This document shows positions 1-11,564 of a stretch of 64,000 nt of DNA, piece by piece. Each line of letters starts with the position of its first letter. Positions within the stretch are counted from its first letter, which is position 1. The notes under the pieces are model-generated. The model had not been told where the DNA came from. It did no database searches and saw only the letters and a program-made list of their open reading frames with translations. The stretch is taken from the NCBI RefSeq assembly GCF_027409185.1, contig NC_084462.1, positions 152,507,490 through 152,571,489 of the forward strand, read 5' to 3'. The translations under genes were made by a program, and so were the position numbers. The DNA comes from Cynocephalus volans. Lineage: Eukaryota > Chordata > Mammalia > Dermoptera > Cynocephalidae.

Positions 1-139
1 TGATGCTCTCTGCCCATCTCCACTCCCCACAGTCCTGTCCATCCTGAGACGCAGCTCTGATGCCACCTCCTCCGAGGGAGTCGCTTCTCCCCACTCACGT
101 GTGTCTCCCTCTTCCAAGTAGTTTTTCTCTCTGCTTGGG

Positions 140-290
140 CCTCCTTTTCACCCTGCCATGGACCACAGGTTATTTACACTTCACACTGCCCCAGGGTAGT
201 GAGCTCCCAAAGACAGGAGCCAGGTCCTCCGCATTTCTGTGTTCGTGACACCTAGGGATGCTAAGCACATGTTCTCTGACTCAGAGAGTG
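140..290 (+). repeat. L2 LINE 3' end fragment (degraded)
   Basis: The stretch around tgagctcccaaagacagg and the later cctagggatgctaagcacat follow the order of the L2 3' end (gagctcc..gggcaggga, then cctagcacagtgcctggcac). It is strongly diverged, so the call is tentative. Confidence 0.4.
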
Positions 291-751
291 GCCACGTGAG
301 TTCAGGGGTGGCCGCTTCTGCCTCTGGCGGCAGATTCCATCTTGTCTGTTGGCAGCACACCAGGGTCCATCCACCACCTGCAGGAGTTGGGCCTCAAAGG
401 TGCTGAGCAGGGGACATAGGCTGCTTGTCCTCTCCTGACTAAGGGAGTCTGCAGTGAACTGCTGATCTCAGCAGCAGCATGTCCCTTCCTGTTCAATCAG
501 CGGCTCATCATTTTCTCTGCTGGGGAGCAAGGAATGGGACAGCTGCAGCCTTTGCTATGGTCCCAGCCTGCAGCCACTGAAGGACACAGAGCCTGGACAT
601 TATGTAGAGGCGAGAGTCCCTCGGTGTGCACCCAGAGAGCCCAGTGGTTCCTGGCAGCTTCTGGGAAAAGGCCTGCCCCTTCCCGTGCAGGTGGATGCTT
701 TCGAAGATGCAGCAAAGGCTTCATAGCTCAGGCAGGAAAACTCTAGATGCA
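291..751. other. No recognisable element
   Basis: Mixed-composition DNA. Short open frames occur on both strands but none shows a domain, codon bias or splice-like flank. I see no repeat family here. Confidence 0.5.
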
Positions 752-906
752 AGCTACTCAACGTGTGGTCTATGGACCAGCAGCAAGGGCACACGAAGCT
801 TATTAGACATGCAGAATCTATGGCACCATCCCAACCTCCTGAATCAGAACCTGCATTTTAGGGAAACTCTCCAAGTCATGCAGATGTACACTGAAGTGTG
901 GAAAGT
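752..906. mobile_element. MER5-like hAT (Charlie) non-autonomous DNA transposon
   Basis: The phrases gtggtctatggaccagcagc, cttattagacatgcagaatc, ctgaatcagaacctgcattt and cactgaagtgtgg come in the order of the MER5 consensus (ggtccgcggaccagcagcatc, gaaatgcagaatctcaggcc, tgaatcagaatctgcat). It carries no transposase. Terminal repeats and 8-bp target duplications are not clear, so the limits are approximate. Confidence 0.6.
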
Positions 907-1649
907 TCTGGTTAGTTAAAACTCAGCCTCACTGGGGCAGCCCAAGGTCTGAACTTGCAACACCTGCAATTAAACACACCAATAATTCAACCCGGAACAC
1001 TCTGAGGCGATGTAGCTGGGGGTTGGATAGTATCTTGATTGTTTTATGGTGAGAGACCAGAAGTGCTCAAATGCTGTCTTAATTTTTTACACACACAAAA
1101 GTGACAAGCGCAGATTAGGTATCGATACATTATTTTGTTAAGAGCTGAGCCATAACCCAGTAACCACTTTGCAGAACTGGAGTAAAGACTGGTGAGAAGT
1201 CCACAGCCAGGGTCCCTTATCCCACTCCCAGATCTCAGTCTCAGGCTGCATGGAAAACTGAAACTGAGGACAGAGCTCCATGCCAACCCCCCAGGGCTGA
1301 CCCTAAGTCCTCGTGCCCTCCCAGCCACACACAGTGTGGGGGAGGTGGAGGGGCAGCACTTAAGTGGGACTTTAACACATGATGATCTTGGGTTAGTGAG
1401 TAAGATGAATGTCTGGGAACTCTGCCCAATCCCATGAGCAGTGCCTCTTCCCTCGAGGGCCACTGCAAAGGCGGAGGGTGCAGGCAGGCCTGGTGCAGCG
1501 GTGAGGGCAGCGGTGTGGCAGCAGCATCAATCCAGCCTTGCAGACCTTTCATGGCAGCAGATGCCGTGCGGCAGAGGGCCTCGGCTGAGGCCTTGTCCTT
1601 ATCTGCTCACGTGTCCATAAAAACTTTCTTTTGAGATACTTTCTCTCTT
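907..1649. other. No recognisable element
   Basis: Unique-looking DNA. Open frames of 139 and 103 codons on the minus strand have no recognisable domain and overlap each other, as chance frames do. Confidence 0.5.
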
Positions 1650-1860
1650 TTTAGTTTTAAATTGCTTTATTGATATATAATTCACCTACTATAAAACTCA
1701 CCCATTTTTAGTGTGCAATTTGGCGATCGTACCAAAGATCATTAATGTTGACAGAGTTGGGCAGTATCCCCACCACCTCATTTCAGAACATTCCCGTTGC
1801 CCCAGAAAGGAACCTCGTGCCCATTTGCGTCACTCCCTATCCCCACCCCAGCCCCCCCGC
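1650..1860 (-). mobile_element. Ancient L1 (L1M) 3'-region fragment, antisense
   Basis: The sequence attgatatataattcacc, aaaactcacccatttt, cagaacattcccgttgcccc and cactccctatccccacccca is the reverse complement of an old L1M 3' region. Divergence is high, as expected for an ancient copy. Confidence 0.75.
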
Positions 1861-2769
1861 AATGTTCCCAAGTGTCCGGAGAACTTTGAATTCAGGAACT
1901 TTTAAAATCTAGATTTCCTAATTCTCCTCATCTACTGATGTTTTCTCCTGTCAAGGGAAGGAATGATTTAGAAATGCCTGGAGCCAGCACAATGGCTAAG
2001 AAAAAAGTGCCACTTTTTAAAGAGTATTTGCATTCTGTAAGGGAGGAGGAAGTGATCTCAAAGGAATGAGCCCTTTAATGGGGTATTCCAGACCCTGGGG
2101 CCCCCACTTGCCCACACCCCTGGGAGGCATCTCCTCCACATAGGGCGAGACTGGCTGTGCTCCTTGAATACCAGGACCTGTGTCTTTTAGAGCAAGGTGC
2201 TCCCAGTCCACAAAGTTTTCAGAGCTAGAAACATTTCACCCAGCCCCCCATCCCTGACTCTAGGCAGGGAGATTATAAGAGCTCCCTGCTTATTAGCGCC
2301 TGCCCCGGTCTTTGACTCCAGGTGTCATGACTTTCTCTTACTCTGCAGTTCCCTATTCTCAGTGTTTTCGCATCTGGGTTCCAGCCCACTTCCCCAGCCT
2401 CCCAAGCCCTCTGCTGTGGAAATGTATTTCTCTCATTGCCTGGCATGTCTTTCAGCCCCTTTTCAGGAGTCAGGAAACTCTTTCCCTTGGGGACCACTTA
2501 CCTTCCTGTGGCAGTTATTCAGTAATTGTCTTTCTGCTCCAAACTCATCTGCTCCATCCTGCTCCGGGGTGCTGGAGCTGGGACTCCACAGACACAGGCC
2601 TGCTTTGCTAGTGGCAAAGACCTTCCTGCTGAGGCTCTGCAGAGAGGGGGCATTAGAGAAACAAAAAGACAGGAGGAGGGTAACTGGACTTGCTTCTTCC
2701 TATGGTTTTCTATCTACTTGTGTTTTAGGTTTTTGTGGGGTCTTTTCGTTGGGTTTTTTGGGTTGTTTT
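1861..2769. other. No recognisable element
   Basis: Unique-looking DNA. It includes a 203-codon plus-strand open frame (2197-2808) that runs into the neighbouring L1 fragment and has no known domain; I treat it as chance. Confidence 0.5.
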
Positions 2770-3135
2770 TTTTTTCAGATTTATGGAGGTATAATTTACT
2801 TACCATAAAATTCACCCATTTTAAGGGTACCATTCAACAATTGTCAGTATACTGACAGACTTGTGCAGCCATGACCACAACCTTATCTTACATTTCCATC
2901 ACCCATTAAGAAAGCCCATGCCCATCAGCAGTCACTCCCCATCCCGACCCCCACCCTAGGCAACCACCCATCTGCTTTCTGTCTCTATAGCTTGCCTTTT
3001 CTGGCTGTCTTCTTGTGTGGGAGCATGCACTGTTTTTGAGGCTTATCCGTGTACTAGCCCGTGTCAGCACTCTGCTCCCTCCCATCGTTGACCAGTGCTC
3101 CGTCGTGTGGATTCAGCACATTTTGTCTATGGCAG
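2770..3135 (-). mobile_element. Ancient L1 (L1M) fragment, antisense
   Basis: It contains ggtataatttacttacca, attcacccattttaaggg, cccatcagcagtcactcccc and ctatagcttgccttttctgg, the same antisense L1M series as at 1650 but extending further. It ends where homology fades in a region corresponding to the cap of the Alt L1 3' segment. Confidence 0.75.
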
Positions 3136-4654
3136 CAACGCGTTCCCGTGGCAGCAGCTGAATCCGTTTGCACTTTCTCCAACTCTTGCTGAACTAGCTT
3201 TGTAGAATCCCCCTCAGACACACCGACCCGCTGGCACTTCCTCCTCGAAAGTTGGGGTCTCTATTTTAAGTTTCTAAATTTTAAATCTTCTAACCTCTTC
3301 CCTTTGTCCCCAGCCCCAGAGTCAGCAGCTGTTCCAGGCCGCCACTCCCTGTGATCCAGTAGAGTTCTCTTTACTTTTTCAGTCACTCAACAATTTTATA
3401 CATAGTTAGAAATTCTTTATATTATTTTCTCTTTGTTGAAATAACTGCTGTGGTTTCTGTCTCTTGACTGTCCTGATTCTAACGTGTGGTCTGAATGGGA
3501 GCAAACAGCTTTTATGATGATGCCGCCTCAGTACCTGATGGGTCTAGAGGTGACATGTGAGTCAAGATGAACCAGTTTCCTTCCCTGTGACTCATTTTTT
3601 TTAATGAAACTTGGGCAGAGGAGGGAGGTGAGAAGTGCCCTCTTCCTCTCCGTGGGTGAAGCTGGGATGATGGTGGACCTGGGAGCTGGTATCACGTCTG
3701 TGCCATGGATCCAGCTGCCAGGGGAAAGCAGCCCTGAGAGGACACAGCCAGCAAGCAGCAAGGGCAGATACCAGAATCCCACGGAAAGTTCCTTCACGAT
3801 ATTGGAGTCCCAGTTCCAAAGGATGATCCCTTGAACAACCCTGATTCTTTCTTCCTGAGGCCTGATTGTGTGAGCTAATCTCTCTTTCCAATAAATGTTA
3901 CCTCCTTCCCTCACCCCACCACAACTTAACTGAGTTGGGTTTCTATCACTTGCAACTCCAAATATGGAAAATAACACACTGAGGATTGGATTTCTTGCCT
4001 CAGGATTTGTTTTTCCATGATGTGGATTTCTCCAGTGCCAATCAACTGCCCACTGGCATCTCCAATGCTCTTTCTGGTCTACGCCTGGATGATAGAACCC
4101 CTTTGGGGCAAGAACAGTGTCAAAGCTGCAGGGCGTTGAGCTGTAGAGTGAATCATGTTGCCTGGCAGGTATGGATGGTCTCTCCTCATGGCAGGTGGCT
4201 GGTACAAGGATGGTGGCTGGCATGAAGGATCTCATCATGGTCTAGTTAGAGCACAAGACCCAGAGCCTCTGCCCAGTTTCTATCTTTAATCAGAGAGGCA
4301 GCATGCAGCCCTGCAGGGGATGCCAGAGCCACCCAGCTATGAAAGCACCATAGAGGGAACTCCTTGCCCTGCAGGTGTTGCTGGGCACACCTTTGCTCTG
4401 ATTGGCTCTGTGCAAATCAGCAGGCCCTGAGACATTGATCTTGGCTATTCTGAGTGCATCAGCTGGCACTGCTACTTCCATCTACCCCTTGACCTGTAGA
4501 TTTTCACAGAGATGCAAATTAGACAACCCCAGTGTGGTGGGCAGTCTTGTGTTTTGTTGATGAGGTGCTGTGGCCAGAACTGGGAACTGCAGTCACAATT
4601 CATATATTCATACACTCTGCAGTGCTCTTCTTACTCTGGTCTCTCTCCTCTCTG
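3136..4654. other. Mostly unclassified; possible old antisense repeat at 3690-3960
   Basis: The minus strand around 3850-3960 reads tgatagaaacccaactcag and acatttattggaaagag, phrases common in an old interspersed repeat that I cannot name with certainty. The same phrase type recurs near 33170-33240. A 236-codon minus-strand open frame (3528-4238) spans this stretch. It has no recognisable domain and includes the repeat-like sequence, so it is not called a gene. Confidence 0.3.
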
Positions 4655-4756
4655 GGACCTAATAATAGCTGAGCTGTCATTTCCTAAACACGTGCTGCCT
4701 GCCAGGCACTGTGCTGGGCACTTTCTGGGCATTTTAATCCTCAGAACCCTGTGAGG
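4655..4756 (-). mobile_element. MIR SINE fragment
   Basis: It reads aataatagctgagctgtcat, gccaggcactgtgctgggca and cagaaccctgtgaggtaaac, the order of the 3' half of MIR in reverse orientation. Confidence 0.65.
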
Positions 4757-4769
4757 TAAACAACACTTT

Positions 4770-5858
4770 TAAAATAAACTTTTTAATTTTAGAATAGTTT
4801 TAGATTTACAGAAAAATTGCAAAGTCAGCACAGAGTTCCTGACTACCCTATACTATTTCCCTTATTTTTAACATCTCAAGTCAGTGAGGCACATTTGTCA
4901 CAACTGATAATTCAATATCGGTACTTTAGTGTTAACTAAAGTCCATACTTGATTCAGATTTCCTCAGTTCTTTTTATATAATGTCTTTTTTCTGTTCCAG
5001 TATTCCATCTAGTTTATCGTATTACCTTAAGGCTCCTCTTGGCTGTGACAGTTTCTTAGACTTTGCTTGTTTTTGATGACCTTGGCAGTTTCGAGGTGTA
5101 ATGGTCAGAATATTTTGTAGAATTCTCTTGAATTGCAACTGGACTAATGTTCTTATGATTAGACTGGGGAGGAAGGCTGCAGAGGTAAAGTGCCCTCTCA
5201 TCACATTATATCAAGGATACAGACTATTAACATGACTTATCACTCCTGATGCTGACCTTGATCCTCTGGCTGAGGTTGCATTTGTCTGTTTTCTCCACTG
5301 TGAAGTTGCTTTTATCCCTCCTTTCCATACCGTACTCTTTGGAAGGAAGTTACTATGTGCAGCCCACACAAGGAGTGGGGAATTATGCTGCACGTCCTTG
5401 AGAGCAGGATATCTATAGACATTATTTGGAATTCTTATGCATGGAAGATTTGTCTCTTTTCACCCATTTGTTTATTCATCTAATCATTGATATCAATGTG
5501 GGCTCATGAATATCATCTTGTACTTTGGGTTATAAGCTAACACTAATGTATTTATTTTGTTACTCAAATTGTTGCAACTTTGGCCATCGGGAGCTCTTTC
5601 TGTTCTCTCCTGTGTCCTTTTGGCAGAACTCCTACTCCCCTCCCATCATCACCACCTTTATTTTGGGCTGGGTGTTTATTTTGTTTCATTTTGTTTTTTT
5701 AGCACTTCCTTAATTTTTGGTACTCTAAGACACTCCAGGCTCATCTTATATATTTCTTGCTCCAGTCCTGGAATCAGCCATTTCCCCCAGGAGCCCTAGT
5801 TCGTTTTATTGGGGAATAGTACTAGAAACAAAGATCTGGACACTAAGTATGCTCAGGT
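4770..5858 (-). mobile_element. L1-derived sequence, antisense (about 1.1 kb)
   Basis: A long collinear match to an old LINE-1 3' region in reverse orientation. It starts with gaatagttttagatttacag, passes gctcctcttggctgtgacag and ctctttggaaggaagttact, and ends near gaaacaaagatctggacact. No reading frame survives. The subfamily was not determined. Confidence 0.6.
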
Positions 5859-5861
5859 AGA

Positions 5862-5950
5862 TAGTATTGGATCCCTATCTTACAGAGAAGGAAACTGTAG
5901 CTCGGAGAGGTTAAATAGTTTGCCCAAAATCACAAGGTTTTTTTACTCCT
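5862..5950 (-). mobile_element. MIR SINE fragment
   Basis: The phrases cttacagagaaggaaactgt, cggagaggttaaatagtttg and cccaaaatcacaagg match the reverse-oriented MIR core. Confidence 0.6.
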
Positions 5951-8748
5951 AGCTCTGGATATTTCATTAGAAAGCATCATCTGTCCGCCTCCCTCTTCCT
6001 AATTATTAATCTCAAACTAAGAACAATGTGTCCAGGTTGCAGAGAGGAGAGACTGTGCCCACACAATTCCTGCTCCATGTAAACTGTAAAGCATTGCAGC
6101 CGTATGAGTTGTGGCTATGGTTATTAATGCTTCATATTCATCTTTTACAAAAGATGTGTGTGTGTGCATGTGCAGGTGTGTGTGTGCATGTGCAGGTGCT
6201 CCTAGGCACAGGCCATGTGCAGTGAGCAGCTAAATCAAATTGGAATTTGTCTAGCCTCCCTTGTGTTCATCCCCAAGCAGGACCATGGCACACACAAGAG
6301 CTGAGTCAGGAGTGTTCTCTGAGAGTTTCTGCCAGCCGCCCAGCAGCCCTAGAACAAGAGAGAGGTCAGCACTGCTAACAGCACCAGCACCTGCCATCGG
6401 GCCTCCCTATTCCACCTGGGCATGCCATTGGTAACCACCCACTGGGTGGGGTCAGGGTGGTATGGGGGACTAACTTCTGGAAATTGCCAGAACTCAGCCC
6501 ATAATGAAATGAGACAGGAGACCTGAGAAATGAGAAATGAGAGGCAGAGCTGGCCAGAGGAAGTGGGAGAATTGCAGGCCTACAGGTAGGGTTTGGGTCT
6601 CTGCCTCCTGAACCGACTCTGAAGGCCGTCCAAGGTGCGCTGCCCAGTAGGGGCAGCTTAGACACACCTAAGTGCAGCTTTGGAGGCCTTGAGCAATTCA
6701 CTCCTCATCTCTGGACATTCCGCCCCCTCCTTCAGTCCAGGTATGGCCCCCTCCCAGTAATCAGCTCCCTTCTGTCCAGGCTTCCCTTTGCTTCTGGTGT
6801 TTTCAGTGGGAGAAGGCTCTGGATATGCCCTGCAGCCAGCAGGAGCTGTTTTCTGTACTGTAGTGGCGGGCCTGGGGGCAGGCTGTGCTGGTTCACCTGC
6901 AGGCAGACTTTGGAGCCCAAGCCCTGAGCTGGCTGCTGTAAGCAACAACTGAGATCAAACATGCCAAGGACAAGAGGGGTATTGGTTGCTGGCACCATAC
7001 ATGATTTGTCCTTTCTCTAGTCCTCAAGCTTTCTGTAGTGTGCTTCTATCCTTGTCTTCATACAAGGAGAATCCCCAACAAAAGCGCAATGGATTCATCG
7101 GCCATAGGGGAGAAGACTAATTTTCTTCTTGGCAAGAAGAGAGGAACCTGGGGCCAGGGGACACAGCGCTGCAGAAGCCAGAGTACTCTTCCTCAGCTGG
7201 AGGAGTACGCTGAGAGTTCGCCTCCCTCCCCAGTGAGCCCCGCTCTGGGCTCCTCAGGATTTGTAAGGACGTGCTCTGCTCCTGGCATGGTAGGTGGGGA
7301 GGGTTGCCATTTGCGATCCCCAAGGCCTTGGCTCTGGCTGGCGGCCACACCTCTCCTCTTCCTCCCTCTTTGGAAATGGAGCCACCTCCACCAATTATCT
7401 GCCTCCCCCTCGGAGCAGCCTGGGGACCCTCTCGTGCATGCCTGAGGCTGGGACCCAGAAACAGCACAGGAATACAGCTGGCACACACCGTGGCCGCCCC
7501 CACATCCTTTTTCTTCCTTCAGGGAGGACAGAGCAGGACTTGCATTCTTTTATCTGTTAGTTCCTTCCTTCCACGAACACTTGCCAGGAGCTGCCAGGTG
7601 CCAGGCCCCGAGAGCTAGGCGCGAGCGCTTCTTACTTCCCAATTACATACGGAGGATGAGCTCAACTAAATGAAGTGGTTCCCAGGGGTGCTTGGAAGGG
7701 GCTTGCATGGTGGTCCCTGTCCCTCCCACCTGAGCCCTAATCTCATTGCATCACCCCACAAATCATCTCTTCAGGTCTCTGTATTCAAGCAGCTACAGCA
7801 GAGCCCACGGTGGCCCACATTCAGCATCTGCAGGGCTGGGCATTGCAGAGCCACATGGCTCTGCTCCTGCTCCCCGCATTGTGCCAGCTGCCGCCTTCCG
7901 GGCCCTGCAGCAGCACGCCACTTGTATGCAGCAGAGGGGTGAGGAGGTGTCCTGAGGGTGGAGACCGGGAGGAAACCCAAGCTAGACCTGGAGTCAGTTA
8001 GGATGGGGGGAGAATACTGGAGGCTCCTGGGTATCACGGTGGGAGAGGTCTTCTTGGGCACTGGGCACAGAGGCTTAGAGCTAGTCAGCAGGGCAGGTGG
8101 CAATGGGCCCAGCAGGGCCTTTTTGGCAAGGGGGACTTCGCACAAGAACATATAGCCACACTGGGATTGAAGAGTGAGTATTTGGGGACATAGTGATTCT
8201 CAGTGTGGAACCCTCTTCTGCCCACCCAGAGCCTCTGGTCTGTCATTCCCTTTGTCACACAATTTCAGAAATCAGTCCATCTTCCTCTCCTCCATGGAAT
8301 TAATAAGTTTTAATTATAAATTATTAGCATGATTATTTGATGGTATTTGATGGCAAATTCCAAGAGAGCAGACTGTATGTGTGTTTGCTTCTTACTGTAG
8401 GTAGCACACATAGAGGGGAAACTTCTCAGGAGTTAATGAAGCTCAAGCTACAGGCCCCTCCCTGCATGGCCCCTGTAAGGACTGGGAGCCATAGAGTATT
8501 CTAGGGGGGCAGGTTGCAATGAAAAATGCACTTCTATACAAGGTCAATGGCCCCAAAAGACCTCAGAAGAAAGGAACCTGAATGTCCAAGACACCAATAA
8601 TGTGCTGTGATTTCTTGTGGAATATACTATAAAGCATATGTACCTCACAGGGCCTGGTTTTACAAAGCCTTGCAGTTTCAAATATTAACCTTGCAAAGGA
8701 CTGGAAATTTTCCTCAAGCTATAAAGTCTCTGGTGTAAGATAAAGATT
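5951..8748. other. Unique-looking DNA without recognised genes
   Basis: Apart from the TG-rich duplication at 6157, I recognise no repeat or gene. Moderately GC-rich stretches (6600-7600) hold overlapping frames up to 135 codons on both strands. None has a domain, signal peptide or splice-bounded structure, so I read them as chance frames. Confidence 0.45.
6157..6196. repeat. 20-bp tandem duplication, TG-rich
   Basis: The unit tgtgtgtgtgcatgtgcagg occurs twice without a mismatch, inside a short TG-rich tract. Confidence 0.9.
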
Positions 8749-9136
8749 TGTGGCACAGCAGGTTGCTGGCTCAAGAACAGACTAATTATTGATTGAAATG
8801 TAAAGATACTGAGAAATTGCTGTAAGAAGGAATGTTTGCTAAGATCAAGCTTTTGTTGATAGCCTTACTGGAATGTCATCTGGCTTGTTTCACTGAAAGT
8901 TACCAGCCTATATTGTTAAACTATAACCCCACCTATGTTCTCTTCCTGTAACTTCCTGGTCTGGAAAATAAATGCAGGAAGAGAACCCCAATTCTGGGTT
9001 AATTTCCTGAGGAAGGGTGGCCTCTCGCTGGAGCATCCCCAGGGAAGTTAACCACTTCAGAGCTTCTCATTGCTCAGAAGAGATGGGCTTTGAGTAATCC
9101 TTTGTGTCTCCGTCACCCAGGGGAAGCGGGGTGACA
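8749..9136 (+). mobile_element. Putative solo LTR of an endogenous retrovirus (class I-like)
   Basis: The segment can be framed as TG...CA (tgtggcacagca to ggggtgaca). It carries an AATAAA signal at 8967-8972 followed by a U5-like tail (ctgaggaagggtggcc, tttgtgtctccgtcaccc). This U3-R-U5 layout fits an LTR, but no target duplication was found and no internal gag, pol or env sequence lies beside it. The exact family is unknown. Confidence 0.5.
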
Positions 9137-9754
9137 AATCCGTGGGGGGCAAAGCAACACAAAGCAACAGTCTCTCTGCTTATTCTAAGTAAATATTCAC
9201 TTCTGTAGCTGGTTTTTTTATTTGTAATTTTCCTTAGAGGGTTCCCAAATAATCATTATCAGACCCCCACAAAAGTTAGATCTGCTCTTTAGGAGGAATT
9301 CAATAAAATTGTATTGAGGGAATAAAAGAACAAATCAGTGAATTCATCAAAAGTAATTAGAGTAAAATGCAGGCACAGGAAAAACTGTGCATGTGCAAAT
9401 ACCCTTTTCCTTACCTCTAGGGCTGCCTGGATGCTCATAAATTTGCCTGATGAGTCCGCACACCTGGTGGCCTTGGCAGGGTGTTTTGAGTTTTGGAAGC
9501 TTCGAAGCTTCAGTCCATGGGATGCAGGGATTAGAATTTTCTGGAACCAGAAACAAGGATCTTCTTAGCTCCCCAGCTTGTCCTGCCAGTTCTCTTCTCA
9601 CACTGCTAATTGCATGAGGTGGTTGGAAGAGAGTGTGGAGGGTTTGGTTTGACACCTGCCCCTCAGGCCCTTTTGACCCAATGGGGGAGTTGAGAGTATT
9701 CTAGACAAGTCTCAGTTTTCCTCTCTCTGAAATGGGTGAAGGACACCACTTTAT
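9137..9754. other. No recognisable element
   Basis: AT-richer unique-looking DNA. Short frames only. Confidence 0.5.
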
Positions 9755-9975
9755 TTTATTGATAGACTTTATTTTTTAGAGTCGTTTTATGTTCACAGCA
9801 AATTTGAGAGGAAGGTACGGAGATTTCTTATAAGCCCACCGCCCCCACATGTGCACAGCCTCCCCCATTATCAACGTCCCCTCTCCCCAGAGTGATGCAC
9901 TTGTTACAACTGATGAACCTACATCGACACATACATAGTGTACGTGAGGGTCACTCTTGGTGTGGTACCTTCTGT
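9755..9975 (-). mobile_element. L1 3'-end fragment, antisense
   Basis: It reads tattgatagactttatttt, cacagcaaatttgagaggaa, ccccattatcaacgtcccct and cttgttacaactgatgaacc, the reverse complement of a mid-age mammalian L1 3' end. Confidence 0.7.
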
Positions 9976-9982
9976 GAAGGCC

Positions 9983-10072
9983 CCGTTCTTTGCAGAGTTA
10001 TTGTGAGGATTACATTCGTTATCTGAAATCATCAGGGGCTTAATAAGTGGCAGTTGCCAGATAATGCTCACC
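9983..10072 (+). mobile_element. MIR-like fragment
   Basis: gttattgtgaggattacatt followed by ggcttaataagtggcag follows the 3' part of MIR in sense. It is short and diverged. Confidence 0.35.
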
Positions 10073-10544
10073 CCCCTCCCAGTGCTCCTTGGAACCTCTC
10101 AATGGTGGCCTGATTGGACGGGAATTTTGATCACATTTAATTAAAGAATTGGCTCAGCTCAGGGCTGGCATGGCCCAACCCATGTCACTGCTCTGAGAAA
10201 ACAGTCTGGCCTCCAGACCAGAACTTGTCTTCACATGATCCTGAGGTGGGTCAATCCATCCCTCACCCTCTCTGTCTCCTGTTTCAGTCTAAACAAAGGA
10301 GAAGAAGCCACGAGCCCTCCCTAAGAACTTGTGATAATTAGTGAACTATGCTAAGTGTTGCCACATCGCTGCAAAAGTCAGTCTTTCTTCAGCAGAGGAG
10401 AAACAATGAAACTGGATTCTGCCAGTGTGGCTGGCAAGGGCTGGGCTTTAATTTGAAGCTCATGGCACCTCTCCTGCCGTGCAAAGAACTTGGCTAGGAT
10501 ACTGAAGTGGGAAAAGAGGAGAAGGCTATGGGTTCAAGACTTTT
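10073..10544. other. No recognisable element
   Basis: Unique-looking DNA; nothing beyond short chance frames. Confidence 0.5.
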
Positions 10545-10945
10545 CTAGGCAGCAGAAGAAACCAAATGTGGCAGAGACGGCCAGCTGCCCACCAAAACCC
10601 ACTCCATCCTTCTGCAATGGTAGAGTTACAATTCCCAGTCCCCCTATGGAGAGAGGTGGCCATGCGGCCACGTCCCAGCCAGCTGAAGGTGAGAGGAAGT
10701 TGAAGGTGTCACTTCCAGGCGTGGCTCAGAAAACATTGCTCATGGTCCTCTCTTGAGCTGCTTCCTCCCTCTCACTGGCTGGAGCTAGGCCTTGATGGCC
10801 CCCTTGACAACGCAGATGACAACAATGACCTACAATGCCAGAGCCACCTGCCAGCCTGGGTGTCCAGATGACTTTCCAGAGTAGAGCTCACCTATCCATC
10901 TTGGACTGATTTGTGAGACAGAAATGAAGTTTAACCTTGTTTGAG
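10545..10945 (+). mobile_element. Possible old LTR (ERVL-like)
   Basis: The order ggtggccatgcggccacgtc, gaagttgaaggtgtcacttc, gtccagatgactttccagag, ttgtgagacagaaatgaagt recalls the body of an old mammalian LTR family. It has no clear ends or target duplication, so this is a weak call. Confidence 0.35.
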
Positions 10946-10964
10946 TCCTTGCATCTTTTAATGC

Positions 10965-11157
10965 TAACATTACTTTATTGAGGTATATCATATACATACA
11001 GTAAAATACACAATCTTAAGCATACAGTTTGATGAATTTTAGCAGACGTTTACATCTCTGTAACCACCAGCTCAAACACTGTATAGAACATTCCCACCAG
11101 TCCTGGAACTTCTCTCATTATCCTTTCTAGGCCATCCCTACCTCTGCCCTCCCCGAG
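10965..11157 (-). mobile_element. Ancient L1 fragment, antisense (left part, host of the MaLR insertion)
   Basis: It reads ttactttattgaggtatatc, tagaacattcccaccagtcc and ctacctctgccctcccc. It continues at 13601 after the MaLR element, so the L1 was present first and was split by that insertion. Confidence 0.75.
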
Positions 11158-11564
11158 TGTTTTAGTCTGTTTTGTGTTGCTATAACAGAATACCTGAGCT
11201 TGGGTAATTTATGAAGAACAGAGGTTTATTTGGCTTATGATTCTGGGACAGCCGCATCTGGCACAGGCCTCAGGCTGCTTCTACTCCTGGCAGAAAGTGG
11301 CAGGCAGCTGTGGGTACAAGCAGATCACATGGCGAGAGGAAGCAAGAGAGAGAGAGAGAGGAGGTGCCAGGGTCCTTTAAACAGTCAGGTCTCGCGGGAA
11401 CTAATAGAGCAAGAACTCACTCACTACTCCCCCCACACTTAGGGAGAGCATTAATCCATTCATGAGGGATCCACCCCCATGACTCAATCAGTTTCCAACA
11501 CTGCTACATTGGAGACCAAACTTCCACATGAGTTTAGGGGGGACAACACATCCAAACTCCATCA
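11158..11564 (-). repeat. MaLR LTR (3' LTR of the element)
   Basis: It starts tgttttagtctg and ends aactccatca on the plus strand, giving TG...CA ends. On the minus strand an AATAAA lies in the segment aagccaaataaacctc. A G-rich polypurine-like tract lies next to it on the internal side (minus-strand reading of 11565-11588). Confidence 0.92.

Noticed and set aside
3528..4238. 236-codon minus-strand open frame
   Set aside because: No recognisable domain, and part of it overlaps a repeat-like stretch. In 128 kb of strand a frame of this size can arise by chance, especially in stop-poor composition.
6100..6220. CRISPR-like array in the TG-rich duplication
   Set aside because: Two adjacent copies without spacers, in a mammalian genome; it is simple-sequence duplication.
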